NCBI GenBank assembly: GCA_024398475.1
Contig: JAKSJB010000013.1
Coordinates: 1 to 54,926, forward strand
DNA: 54,926 nt
Source of the DNA: Bacteroidaceae bacterium
GTDB taxonomy: Bacteria; Bacteroidota; Bacteroidia; Bacteroidales; Bacteroidaceae
Direction: 5' to 3'
The stretch's first letter is position 1. Each line of letters opens with the position of its first letter. Positions 1 to 7,503 of the stretch are shown piece after piece. A program made the position numbers and the translations under genes. Under the pieces are notes generated by a model. The model did no database searches. It worked only from the letters and a program-made list of their open reading frames with translations, and was not told the DNA's origin.

Positions 1-41
1 CATTTCTTATACGTTTTAGTGAGAAAAAGTGTCAACTTTTT

Positions 42-248
42 TCAGTATAAGACAACATTATATTTACATTCAATTGTGTCACGTTTGTTGGATAAAGAAT
101 CAATGAGGATAAAATCCATTTTTGTTTCATCTATTATTATTTTTCTATCAATAAATAGTAATAAATTGAAATGATGCACTTTAGATGCAAAGGAAGTCAA
201 ACAACATAGTGAACAACTAATAAAAAAACAACAAATCAATCGTTTCAT
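42..248 (-). CDS. small exported hypothetical protein behind the RHS tail
   Basis: A 68-residue ORF starts 8 bases after the stop codon of the RHS fragment on the same strand. Its first 20 or so residues (MKRLICCFFISCSLCCLTSF) form a basic, then hydrophobic, cysteine-rich segment consistent with a signal peptide. The remainder is polar and matches no family I recognise. Immunity genes usually sit directly behind RHS toxin tips, so position makes it a candidate immunity or accessory gene, but that is inference from context only. It may also be a random short ORF in a decaying region. Confidence 0.4.
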   Translation of the reverse strand: MKRLICCFFISCSLCCLTSFASKVHHFNLLLFIDRKIIIDETKMDFILIDSLSNKRDTIECKYNVVLY

Positions 249-256
249 AATAATGC

Positions 257-1078
257 TTATTTGTTTAGGGTTTCGATAATTTTATTTACTACATAAATAC
301 TCAATCGACATGTGTACTCTTCAGCATTTTTTGGATAAAAACACATACCAAGTTCTGGTTTGGCATATTCCAGCGTACCACCATTGTGTATGGTATTTGG
401 ATCATATATCGGCTCGCGTTTTTTTATTGCACCGACAATCACATTAATATCAAATTTTGCAAAAGCTTGTTTATCTAAACCACTTGGATTTGTTGCCAGG
501 TCACCTATTTTTCCATTATTTGGATTCCATGAATGAGAATGGATGGAAGCAAGTGGATCATCGACATGAGGAAGTGTTGCGGTAGAATATGTTCCTTTTT
601 CTCCCGAGACAGCTTTTCCATTTTTAGGTACAACAGCACATTCCTCAGCAATAGCCCCATTCTTAGTCGTTCTATCCAATACATCTGTACTTGCTTTTAA
701 TACTTCTACATTACCAATATTTTGAGCCGAAGATATAGAACCGTACTCTACATTGCCTCCATTATTCTTTATTTGTTTACGTTCTTTCCTATCAGTGACA
801 ATATAGATTTTACCATCATCAATTCCATCTGTACCAAGATGCTTGCCGTTTTCATCGAAATAATCTCCGTATGCCATCCCCGTAGGATCCACATACCTAA
901 TCGGATTTCCCGCACAATAACTGTACGGACTTATGTTGTAGTACTTCTCACACAACGGATCCATGCTCGTGAACCTTCCCGAAGCAGGGTCATACTGACG
1001 TGCAGAGTAATCATACCAGTCAAGTCCGTGAGTACGGTCAAACTCCTTTCCGTTGTACTTGTACTTCTGCTTGAAAGT
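257..1078 (-). pseudogene. 3' remnant of an RHS polymorphic toxin with JAMM-like C-terminal tip
   Basis: The open frame runs from an in-frame TAG at 1079-1081 to its stop, 274 codons, and lacks the thousands of upstream bases an RHS protein needs. It begins with the conserved RHS-associated core end (NGKEFDRTHGLDWYDYSARQ, then DPASGRF, SPYSYCAGNPIRYVDPTGM), after which the variable tip starts. The tip contains HSHSWNPN followed by NPSGLDKQAF. This is an H-x-H ... P-S-x-x-D arrangement like JAMM/RadC metalloproteases, and it resembles the JAB-like toxin tips of Bacteroidetes. The first ATG is at 964, but it lies inside the core, so a functional start there is unlikely. The break falls where a dispersed repeat begins (about 1075), which suggests recombination or insertion at the repeat. 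It may serve as a silent tip cassette or be dead. Confidence 0.85.
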
Positions 1079-1154
1079 CTACAAGTCAACGAGACTACAA
1101 ATACAACGAGTTCCCATCCGGCAAGCCAATGGCTAATGGCTAAAGGCCAACGGC
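1077..1154 (+). repeat. composite dispersed repeat, copy 1
   Basis: This copy has 8-bp units (TCTACAAG TCAACGAG ACTACAAA), a core around CCATCCGGCAAGCCAATGG, then 7-bp units TGGCTAA. The same order is seen at 5873-5965 and, inverted, at 35564-35657. It separates the RHS fragment from the rsgA terminus and interrupts the RHS reading frame. Confidence 0.75.
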
Positions 1155-1158
1155 ATTC

Positions 1159-2064
1159 TCATCCCCTGTACTTGTCATCTTCCTCAAGCATCGAGAGGTA
1201 TGAATTATATCGACTCTGACTTATATCATGCCGTTCCAACGCTTCCAATACAGCACAACCCGGTTCATGAGTATGAGTGCAGTTGTTGAATCTACAATCC
1301 TGACTGTATCGGAATATCTCACGGAAATAATCACCTATATCCTCTTTTTCCATATCAAAAGAACCAAAGCCTTTTATTCCCGGAGTATCAATGATAAAAC
1401 CATGGGCATCAATAGGATACATTTCGCTGAATGTCGTGGTATGCATTCCCTGATCATGGGCATCGCTGATGTCAGCAGTACGAAGATTGAGATCAGGAAG
1501 AATCCTATTAATGAATGTTGACTTTCCGACTCCACTATGACCGGAAACCAACGTAACCTTACCGTTCAACAGGTCTGACACCTTATCCATGCCTTCCCCG
1601 GTTGCAGCAGAAACCTTCAGGCATTTATAGCCTATGGTTTCATACAGATTTACCATACCATCAAGGTATTCCATATCAGAAGAGTCATAAATATCCGTTT
1701 TATTGAACACCAATACGGCAGGTATGTTATATGCCTCTGCCGTAGCAAGGAAGCGGTCAATGAAGGTGGTGGATGTCACAGGATGGCTTACAGTCACAAT
1801 CAGGAAACATTGGTCAAGGTTTGCAGCCAATATATGCGATTGCTTACTGAGGTTGATGGACTTACGCACGATATAGTTCTTACGGTCAGCTACAGCCGTA
1901 ATCATTCCGTCCACGACCTCTACCTGATCGCCGATAACCACGGGACTGGTTGACTTTATGCCCTTAATGCGGAAGTTGCCCTTGACGGTCACTTGCATGG
2001 TTGTGCCATCATCAGCCAGTACCGTATAGATGTTTCCTGCGTTCTTTGTTACTAATGCATGCAT
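1159..2064 (-). CDS. rsgA: RsgA, small ribosomal subunit biogenesis GTPase
   Basis: A circularly permuted GTPase that assists late maturation of the 30S subunit in the cytoplasm. Visible in order are an N-terminal OB-fold, the G4 motif NKTD, the P-loop GHSGVGKS, the G3 motif DTPG and a C-terminal zinc-binding set C-x5-CxHxxxxxC (CRFNNCTHTHEPGC). I placed the start at the ATG at 2064 (MHALVTKNAG), which gives 302 residues, the usual family size. The open frame continues 33 codons upstream, but that part reads into dispersed repeat sequence and looks non-coding. It lies downstream of frr on the same strand with 135 bases between, so cotranscription is plausible and would pair two ribosome-cycle factors. 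Confidence 0.95.
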   Translation of the reverse strand: MHALVTKNAGNIYTVLADDGTTMQVTVKGNFRIKGIKSTSPVVIGDQVEVVDGMITAVADRKNYIVRKSINLSKQSHILAANLDQCFLIVTVSHPVTSTTFIDRFLATAEAYNIPAVLVFNKTDIYDSSDMEYLDGMVNLYETIGYKCLKVSAATGEGMDKVSDLLNGKVTLVSGHSGVGKSTFINRILPDLNLRTADISDAHDQGMHTTTFSEMYPIDAHGFIIDTPGIKGFGSFDMEKEDIGDYFREIFRYSQDCRFNNCTHTHEPGCAVLEALERHDISQSRYNSYLSMLEEDDKYRG

Positions 2065-2146
2065 AAATATGGGTATATTAGACCAACACTTTCTGTACTG
2101 TACCTGACAGAAAATCGGTCCGCCAACGGCTATTTCCACCTTGGAT

Positions 2147-2196
2147 TGCCAGCCAATGGCCAATGGCTAAAGGCTAAAAGCTAAAAGCCAACAGCG
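2147..2196 (+). repeat. composite dispersed repeat, copy 2 (7-bp part only)
   Basis: It carries the CCAGCCAATGG core edge followed by several GGCTAAA/AGCTAAA units, and lacks the 8-bp-period section. It fills the gap between the frr stop and the rsgA start. Confidence 0.65.
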
Positions 2197-2199
2197 TTA

Positions 2200-2760
2200 T
2201 TATACCGTCATTATTTCCTTGTTCTTCTCTTCGAGCATGGCATCTATCTTCTTGATATATTTGTCATGCACTTTCTGGCAATCAGCTTCAGCATCCTTTT
2301 CTACATCCTCAGGAACACCGTTCTTGACGCTCTTCTTGAGAAGTTCAATTGCATCACGGCGTGAATTGCGGACACTCACCTTTGCCTGTTCTGCTTCCTT
2401 TGAACATTGCTTGGAGAGTTCCTTACGGCGGTCTTCAGTAAGTACGGGAATACCCAAGCGAATCTGTTCTCCGTTATTTTCAGGCATAATTCCTATAGGA
2501 GAATCTATGATTGCCTTTTCAATAACCTTGAGCATATTCCTGTCCCAAGGCTTGATTACTATACTGCGAGCATCTGGTGTGCTCAGGTTTGCTACGTTTG
2601 CCAATGGCATCATTGCTCCGTAAGAGTCTACCCTAATACCATCAAGAATATGAACGTTTGCACGTCCGGCACGAATACGGCTCAATTTTTCCTCAAGAGC
2701 CATCGCTGCCATTTCCATTGCCTCTTCGGCATCATTCAAATATTGTTTTACTTCGTCCAT
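2200..2760 (-). CDS. frr: ribosome recycling factor
   Basis: RRF splits the post-termination ribosome together with EF-G. The 186 residues match the family length closely. Recognisable segments are [20 protein letters not shown] near the N-terminus, then [22 protein letters not shown], followed by [21 protein letters not shown] and a C-terminal helical half ending in [10 protein letters not shown]. The gene sits downstream of the four-helix-bundle element and upstream of rsgA, all on the minus strand. Nothing is missing or altered. Confidence 0.97.
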   Translation of the reverse strand: MDEVKQYLNDAEEAMEMAAMALEEKLSRIRAGRANVHILDGIRVDSYGAMMPLANVANLSTPDARSIVIKPWDRNMLKVIEKAIIDSPIGIMPENNGEQIRLGIPVLTEDRRKELSKQCSKEAEQAKVSVRNSRRDAIELLKKSVKNGVPEDVEKDAEADCQKVHDKYIKKIDAMLEEKNKEIMTV

Positions 2761-2784
2761 GTCTGTTAGGAGATTTGTAGTTGA

Positions 2785-2806
2785 GGAGTTAAAGGGAGTT
2801 AAGTAG
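2785..2806 (+). repeat. left arm of a perfect 22-bp inverted repeat around the IVP gene
   Basis: The arm starts GGAGTTAAAGGGAGTTAAGT and is exactly complementary to 3228-3249. It lies 19 bases outside the IVP stop codon. Internally it is two 10-bp units (GGAGTTAAAG GGAGTTAAGT). The same motif recurs without an associated gene at 14256-14275 and 39208-39245. Confidence 0.9.
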
Positions 2807-2825
2807 TTATAATGATGATGAAGGT

Positions 2826-3206
2826 TCAGTCATGTACTGTCATAACTCCCTTGCAATATGCATTTAGCAGTTTGCTTGTTTCCTCAAGACTATTGATTAA
2901 TTCTATTTGTTCTTTTTCTGTAATATAATTTAAATCTTTTGAGAGTATTATGTAATATCTACATTCTTCTATGCTTCCTTGGGATATGTTAAAAAATCTC
3001 AGTTTATCACTTGAACTTTTCTTCTTATACCCTTCTGCAATATTTGCTGCGATTGAAATTGCTGCACGCTGAAACTGAGAACATAGACAATACTTTTCCG
3101 TATTTGGGAATTTGGAAGTAAGTTTGTAGACAAGAAGAACAAATGCATGTGCTTTCTGCCAAGCGATTACTTGTGTAAAACTATATGTTGGATTTGTTTC
3201 CACCAT
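2826..3206 (-). CDS. four-helix bundle protein (23S rRNA IVP / Avd-like family)
   Basis: A 126-residue all-helical protein with the family landmarks [10 protein letters not shown] near the N-terminus, [37 protein letters not shown], then [17 protein letters not shown]. Family members are encoded in intervening sequences of 23S rRNA genes in some bacteria. Relatives act as the accessory protein Avd of diversity-generating retroelements, where they bind nucleic acid and the reverse transcriptase. No reverse transcriptase or variable repeat is visible here, so the function is unknown. The gene is bracketed by perfect 22-bp inverted repeats, placed 21 and 19 bases outside the coding region, and it sits between fumarase and frr. 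That makes it look like an inserted cassette whose transcript could fold into a stem with the ORF in the loop. Confidence 0.9.
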   Translation of the reverse strand: MVETNPTYSFTQVIAWQKAHAFVLLVYKLTSKFPNTEKYCLCSQFQRAAISIAANIAEGYKKKSSSDKLRFFNISQGSIEECRYYIILSKDLNYITEKEQIELINSLEETSKLLNAYCKGVMTVHD

Positions 3207-3227
3207 TTATCCTTTTGAGCCTAACTT

Positions 3228-3249
3228 CTACTTAACTCCCTTTAACTCC
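3228..3249 (-). repeat. right arm of the 22-bp inverted repeat
   Basis: The exact reverse complement of 2785-2806. It lies 21 bases upstream of the IVP start codon and 11 bases from the fumarase stop, so a fumarase read-through transcript would carry both arms. Confidence 0.9.
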
Positions 3250-3260
3250 CGAACTACTGT

Positions 3261-4913
3261 CTACTGTAAAATACTGCATCCTTCGCAAGGCTTCAGTTGC
3301 TTGAAGAAGTCGTTGCCCTTGTCATCTACAAGGATGAAAGCAGGGAAGTCTTCCACTTCAATCTTCCAGATAGCCTCCATTCCGAGTTCCGGATATTCCA
3401 CACATTCAATGGACTTGATGTTGTTCTGTGCAAGGATTGCAGCAGGACCTCCGATTGAACCGAGATAGAAACCTCCGTGTTTCTTGCAGGCATTGGTTAC
3501 GTCAATTGAACGGTTACCCTTTGCAAGCATAATCATTGAACCGCCGTTGTCCTGGAACTCGTCAACGTATGGATCCATACGGCCGGCAGTTGTAGGTCCC
3601 ATAGAACCGCAAGCCATTCCTTCTGGAGTCTTTGCTGGTCCTGCATAATAGATTGGGTGTTCCTTGAGGTACTGCGGCATTCCTTCTCCGGCATCAAGAC
3701 GAGCCTTAATCTTTGCATGAGCGATGTCACGTCCCACGATGATTGTTCCGTTGAGAGAAAGGCGTGTGCTTACAGGATATTGGCTCAGTTGCTTGCATAC
3801 TTCGCTCATCGGACGGTTGAGGTCAACCTTTACAGCTTCACCTTCACCAGCCTGACGGAGTTCTGCAGGGATGAGTTCTCCTGGATTGTCATCCATCTTT
3901 TCAATCCATACTCCGTCCTTATTTATCTTACACTTTATGTTTCGGTCGGCTGAACAACTAACGCCAAGACCTATCGGACAACTTGCACCATGACGTGGCA
4001 GACGTACCACACGTACATCGTGTGCCATATACTTACCACCGAACTGTGCGCCGAGTCCAATCTTATAGGCTTCCTGAAGGAGTTGCTTTTCAAGTTCAAC
4101 ATCGCGGAATGCACGTCCTGTCTCATCACCTGTCGTAGGAAGGTTGTCGTAGTAGTGTGTACTTGCCAACTTAACTGTCAGGAGATTCTTTTCAGCACTT
4201 GTACCGCCGATAACGATTGCGATATGGTAAGGAGGGCAGGCTGCAGTACCAAGACTCTTCATCTTTTCTACGAGGAAAGGAATGAGTGTACCTGGATTCT
4301 GAATGCGTGCCTTTGTTTCCTGATAGAGGTAAGTCTTGTTGGCAGAGCCACCACCCTTTGTGACGCAGAGGAAACGGTATTCCATACCTTCAGTTGCCTC
4401 AAGATCAATCTGAGCAGGAAGGTTGCATTTTGTATTTACTTCCTCATACATTGACAGCGGAGCATTCTGACTGTAACGGAGATTCTCTTCAGTATAAGTC
4501 TTATATACACCCTTGGCAAGAGCCTCTTCGTCACAGAAACCGGTCCATACCTGCTGACCTTTCTCTCCGTGAATGATTGCCGTACCTGTATCCTGACAAA
4601 GCGGCAATTGTCCCTTTGCTGCAACTTCTGCGTTGCGAAGGAATGTAAGAGCCACATACTTGTCGTTGTCACTTGCCTCCGGGTCGCGCAGTATCTTTGC
4701 TACCTGAAGGTTATGGCTTCTACGCAAAAGGAAACTTACATCACGGAAAGCATGGTTTGCCATTTGTGTAAGAGCCTCTGCCGAAACCTTCAAAATTGGT
4801 TTTCCTTCAAATTCACCGACGCTCACGCCTTCTTTGGTGAGCAGATAATATTCAGTATCGTCCTTGCCCAACTGGAACATAGGTGCATACTTAAATTCTG
4901 GAGCCTGTGCCAT
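3261..4913 (-). CDS. fumB: class I (iron-sulfur) fumarate hydratase
   Basis: Interconverts fumarate and malate using an oxygen-sensitive 4Fe-4S cluster. In Bacteroidales it works in the reductive branch that makes succinate. The single chain of 550 residues matches the fused alpha/beta class I enzymes (E. coli FumA and FumB are about 548). Seen in order: [16 protein letters not shown] with the first cluster cysteine, [35 protein letters not shown], then the beta part with [40 protein letters not shown] and [20 protein letters not shown]. The three cluster cysteines are in place. The start [11 protein letters not shown] is conserved in style. FumA and FumB cannot be told apart here, so the symbol is nominal. 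Confidence 0.95.
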   Translation of the reverse strand: MAQAPEFKYAPMFQLGKDDTEYYLLTKEGVSVGEFEGKPILKVSAEALTQMANHAFRDVSFLLRRSHNLQVAKILRDPEASDNDKYVALTFLRNAEVAAKGQLPLCQDTGTAIIHGEKGQQVWTGFCDEEALAKGVYKTYTEENLRYSQNAPLSMYEEVNTKCNLPAQIDLEATEGMEYRFLCVTKGGGSANKTYLYQETKARIQNPGTLIPFLVEKMKSLGTAACPPYHIAIVIGGTSAEKNLLTVKLASTHYYDNLPTTGDETGRAFRDVELEKQLLQEAYKIGLGAQFGGKYMAHDVRVVRLPRHGASCPIGLGVSCSADRNIKCKINKDGVWIEKMDDNPGELIPAELRQAGEGEAVKVDLNRPMSEVCKQLSQYPVSTRLSLNGTIIVGRDIAHAKIKARLDAGEGMPQYLKEHPIYYAGPAKTPEGMACGSMGPTTAGRMDPYVDEFQDNGGSMIMLAKGNRSIDVTNACKKHGGFYLGSIGGPAAILAQNNIKSIECVEYPELGMEAIWKIEVEDFPAFILVDDKGNDFFKQLKPCEGCSILQ

Positions 4914-4947
4914 AATTAATTATTTTTATTTTTTACGTTTTTTTATT

Positions 4948-5826
4948 TTACAAATCCTCATAATTCTTGCTGAATGTATCACAAAGATTCATGTCGCCCG
5001 TTGTCAGCCCAAGTTTGAACCAACGCATACGCTGTTCACTCGTGCCATGAGTAAATGATTCAGGTACCACATATCCCTGTGCCTGCTGCTGCAGATAGTT
5101 GTCACCTATCTGGTGAGCGCATTGTATCGCTTCTGCTATTTCCTTATCGCTTACGGAATGGAACGTCTTGTTTTCATAATAGCCCCAAAGACCTGCAAAG
5201 AAATCCGCCTGAAGTTCCAACCTCACACTTATTTCATTTGCATCAGCCTTACCCAACTGAGACATCTGCTGATGAGCCTTGCCAAGTATTCCCAACTGTT
5301 CCTGCACATGATGTCCTACCTCATGGGCTATAACGTAAGCATTGGCAAACTCGCCGCTGGCTCCCAATTCCTGCTGCATGCTTGAGAAGAAAGAAAGGTC
5401 AAGATACACACATTGGTCGCCGCCACAATAGAATGGTCCCATAGCAGCGCTGCCGTTTCCGCAACTGGTCTGCACACTTCCTGTATAGAGCACCATCCTT
5501 GGGTATTCGTACTCCTTGCCCATATTCTGGAACACCTTTGCCCACACATCTTCGGTACTGGCAAGTATCTGACGGGAGAACTTGGCAAGAGAATCTTCCT
5601 CTTCCGAAAATTCGCCCCCTTCAGTCGTCACCTGACCACGCTGGGCAATCTGTTGCTGAACGCCGTCGGTCAAAGCCTGGAACGCGCCTTCCTTGCCTCC
5701 AGTAAAATATCCAATAATAACGGCAATGATTATTGCGCCGATACCGCCGCCGAATGCCATTTTCTTTCCACCGCCACGTCGGCGGTCATCCACGTTTGTA
5801 CTTTCGCGTCTTCCGTCTAATTTCAT
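4948..5826 (-). CDS. neutral zinc metallopeptidase (YpfJ-like, PF04228)
   Basis: A 292-residue membrane-anchored protease of a family whose substrates are not established. A short basic N-terminus (MKLDGRRESTNVDDRRRGGG) is followed by one hydrophobic helix (GGGIGAIIIAVIIGYFTGG). The catalytic domain then carries the zinc motif HEVGHHVQ and a downstream glutamate in RLELQADFFAGLWGYYE. The segments TSCGNGSAAMGPFYCGGDQCVYLDL and FTHGTSEQRMRWFKLG are typical of the family. It sits 34 bases upstream of fumarase on the same strand and has its own probable promoter at 5983-5990, so fumarase may be cotranscribed from it. Confidence 0.93.
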   Translation of the reverse strand: MKLDGRRESTNVDDRRRGGGKKMAFGGGIGAIIIAVIIGYFTGGKEGAFQALTDGVQQQIAQRGQVTTEGGEFSEEEDSLAKFSRQILASTEDVWAKVFQNMGKEYEYPRMVLYTGSVQTSCGNGSAAMGPFYCGGDQCVYLDLSFFSSMQQELGASGEFANAYVIAHEVGHHVQEQLGILGKAHQQMSQLGKADANEISVRLELQADFFAGLWGYYENKTFHSVSDKEIAEAIQCAHQIGDNYLQQQAQGYVVPESFTHGTSEQRMRWFKLGLTTGDMNLCDTFSKNYEDL

Positions 5827-5872
5827 AGTAGTATCTGTTTATGATTGATTTCTGTTTCCTGATTTTGTTTTG

Positions 5873-5965
5873 AGTCTACAAGTCAACGAGACTACAAGTC
5901 TACAAGTCAACAAGTAACCGTCCGGATGGCAAGCCAATGGCTAATGGCTAATGGCCAATGGCTTT
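5873..5965 (+). repeat. composite dispersed repeat, copy 3 (fullest copy)
   Basis: Five 8-bp units (TCTACAAG TCAACGAG ACTACAAG TCTACAAG TCAACAAG) lead into the core TAACCGTCCGGATGGCAAGC, followed by CAATGGCTAATGGCTAATGG and CCAATGGC (7-bp period). It lies between the promoter at 5983-5990 and the metallopeptidase start, so it would be transcribed as part of that leader. Confidence 0.85.
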
Positions 5966-5982
5966 ATTACGCCTTCAAGGTG

Positions 5983-5990
5983 CAAAGATA
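5983..5990 (-). promoter_or_regulatory. -7 box TATCTTTG of the metallopeptidase transcript
   Basis: A match to the Bacteroidetes -7 consensus TAnnTTTG on the minus strand, followed by GCACC. It predicts a leader of about 150 bases that contains the composite repeat. Confidence 0.6.
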
Positions 5991-6209
5991 GTAAAATTTC
6001 GACATTTAAGCCTAAACGGATTGAAAAAACTATGTGTTTCGATTCTATTTCGTCATATTAATTAAACATTTTCTCTGTTTCAGAAGTTTGGCTCTAAAAT
6101 CCATTGGCCATTAGCAATGGCAGGGAATGGTGGCGGAGTGCAGAAAAATGGGTTAATAGATAGATAATTGGTTTTTTAATTACTTTTTTAGTTGTTTGAA
6201 AGATTTTGG

Positions 6210-6246
6210 GTGTCGCTGTCCGGGAGGATCGCGGCACTCTTTTTAT
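6210..6246 (+). terminator. probable intrinsic terminator
   Basis: Stem GTGTCGC / GCGGCAC with one wobble pair, followed by TCTTTTTATT. No plus-strand gene precedes it, so it may end an unrecognised small RNA or be a relic. Confidence 0.5.
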
Positions 6247-6257
6247 TAAAAAAGCAA

Positions 6258-6297
6258 AAAAAATCCGCTACTTTGTTGTAAGTAACGGAATTTTTTG
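6258..6297. terminator. probable bidirectional terminator
   Basis: An A-run, an imperfect stem CCGCTACTT / AAGTAACGG with a 6-base loop, and a T-run. The symmetry allows termination on both strands. On the minus strand it would end the MuF/PBECR transcript. Confidence 0.6.
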
Positions 6298-6305
6298 TAC
6301 CTTTG
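6298..6305 (+). promoter_or_regulatory. -7 box TACCTTTG reading toward the MuF toxin end
   Basis: A perfect TAnnTTTG with a TTTG at 6272-6275 upstream. A transcript from here would run antisense to the 3' end of the PBECR-like ORF. A T-run at 6373-6379 could end it after roughly 65 bases. Confidence 0.5.
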
Positions 6306-6410
6306 CGGTCAAGAAATGCTTTGGGAATGACAGCCAGGGGACTTGACCCCTCATCATTTGTCGCCCAGAGCGTTTTTTTATGCCCTGCGGAAAACCGCAG
6401 GGAACAGTGG

Positions 6411-7166
6411 CTACCTAACGTCATTGATGGAATATAGAATGTACTTAGCAAAGATAAATCCATCCCTTCTTCTGATGGTTCTTTTTCCGACGTTGAGCCT
6501 TATGTTGAGGATTGGGTCTATGAAATAATAGAAATACTCGTAATCGTTACTGTGCCCAGGCTCTGGGAAAGCCTCGTCGTCGTAAGTCGCACGATCAAGA
6601 ATGTCCCCCAAGTCCTTCAGTTGCTCCTTCTGCAATCTTCTTGTTCTACCGAAGGTGTCAGAGAAAAGATGTTTATTTCCATCCGTTGTGAATTGAACCT
6701 TGATTTTTCTGCCATCTCTTAAAGTCTTCTGATGCTTATTGGTCATTAAGTGCTCCATTTCGTGCAAGTAATGCTTGCGCTCGATGGCGGTCTGCGACTT
6801 AGTGCGGTCAGCAGCACATTGATGAAGCAACTTACATGCAGCGCACAGTTCGTTATCTGGAACGAAAGCGAGTTTCTCCTTGCCCAGTTCGCAGTCACGG
6901 CAGCGGCGTATGGTGTAAGGGTTGTAGTCGGGGACTGTCTTCTGCTGGATACCAGGATTGAAATGGAAGATGCCCTTTGTGTCCTTGCCTGTAGCCTGCT
7001 CGCCGAGAGCCATGGCCTGGTCGTGTGGTGTGGGTTGGTACTTTGACTTTCGCACCTGTACGACGGTGCAGCGGCAGTTCCATCCGTTAGGAAGATAGTA
7101 CTCCTGCCAGAACGGGGCGTTGATGGGCAGCGTGACACGATCGAGGGCAGCATGTTCTGGGCGCAC
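6411..7166 (-). pseudogene. headless phage minor head (MuF-type) protein with PBECR-like nuclease toxin domain
   Basis: The frame opens at a GTG within sequence typical of the end of MuF/SPP1-gp7 head-morphogenesis proteins (RPEHAALDRVTLPINAPFWQ, then NGWNCRCTVVQV). The N-terminal two thirds is absent, and an in-frame TGA lies upstream inside the 11-bp repeat array. A cysteine-rich linker (CRDCELG ... CAACKLLHQC) follows. The C-terminal 110 or so residues resemble the PBECR (Barnase-EndoU-ColicinE5/D-RelE-like) toxin domains fused to phage head proteins: KIKVQFTTDGNKHLFSDTF, DYEYFYYFID, NVGKRTIRRRDGFIFAKYIL. The product is either dead or an orphan nuclease. No portal, terminase or other phage gene is nearby. 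Confidence 0.8.
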
Positions 7167-7189
7167 CTTAACAGAACAAACTCCGTTAA

Positions 7190-7497
7190 AAGTCTGTTCT
7201 AAGTCAGTTATGAGTCAGTAACGAGTCAGTAACGAGTCAGTTATGAGTCAGTAATAAGTCAGTTATACCTCTGCTATACCTCTGCTATACCTCCGCTATA
7301 CCTCCTTTGCAAACTCGAACCAAAGTCGATGCAAAGTCGTACCAAATTCGATAAAATAGCAGAGTCAGTTCGAATTTGGTTCGAGTTTGGTTCGACTTTG
7401 GTGCAGACTTATTGCATAGTTACAGCAGAGGAAGCGCAGAGAAATAGCAGAGAAATAGCAGAGAAAGAACAAAGGAAGAGTTGAGGAAGAACAATCC
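7190..7497. repeat. array of 28 degenerate 11-bp units
   Basis: The whole stretch divides without gaps into 11-mers. It begins AAGTCTGTTCT, AAGTCAGTTAT, GAGTCAGTAAC (twice), GAGTCAGTTAT, GAGTCAGTAAT, AAGTCAGTTAT, then changes to ACCTCTGCTAT (twice), ACCTCCGCTAT and ACCTCCTTTGC. Next come AAACTCGAACC, AAAGTCGATGC, AAAGTCGTACC, AAATTCGATAA, later TGGTTCGAGTT, TGGTTCGACTT, TGGTGCAGACT, and finally AATAGCAGAGA (twice), AAGAACAAAGG, AAGAGTTGAGG. Neighbouring units are alike while distant ones are not, so the array drifts. 11 is not a multiple of 3 and no ORF spans it. A short relative is at 44379-44433. Confidence 0.9.
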
Positions 7498-7503
7498 CCC
7501 AAC

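Larger units (their letters stand above)
5991..6410. other. intergenic stretch with two hairpins and a promoter, no convincing gene
   Basis: No ORF here resembles a protein family. It holds a partial GGCCATTAGCAATGGC repeat near 6105-6120, two terminator-like hairpins and a plus-strand promoter followed by a short hairpin-rich segment. A perfect GC-rich hairpin CCCTGCGG-AAAA-CCGCAGGG at 6382-6401 has no T-tract on its 3' side in either orientation. This is probably the eroded edge of a mobile element. Confidence 0.5.

Noticed and set aside
722..1219. 165-codon plus-strand ORF
   Set aside because: It lies antisense to the RHS fragment and a repeat; its composition is that of a shadow frame and it matches no family.
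2065..2163. N-terminal extension of rsgA
   Set aside because: The 33 extra codons run into dispersed repeat sequence; RsgA proteins start like the product of the ATG at 2064.
2826..3206. Diversity-generating retroelement, because the protein resembles Avd
   Set aside because: No reverse transcriptase, template repeat or variable repeat is present around the gene.
6382..6401. Perfect hairpin CCCTGCGG-AAAA-CCGCAGGG considered as a terminator
   Set aside because: No T-tract follows it on either strand; the nearby T-run lies on the wrong side.
6188..6463. 91-codon minus-strand ORF overlapping the end of the MuF/PBECR frame
   Set aside because: It crosses two hairpins and a terminator-like site and has no protein-family character.
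6343..6528. 61-codon plus-strand ORF with FFYALRKTAGNSGYLTS
   Set aside because: The first part reads through a GC-rich hairpin and the rest is antisense to the toxin domain. Probably a conserved non-coding element end and not a gene; a genome search for copies would decide.
7190..7497. 11-bp array considered as a CRISPR array or as iterons of a plasmid origin
   Set aside because: There are no alternating repeat/spacer blocks, no cas genes and no replication initiator gene nearby; the units drift instead of being conserved.
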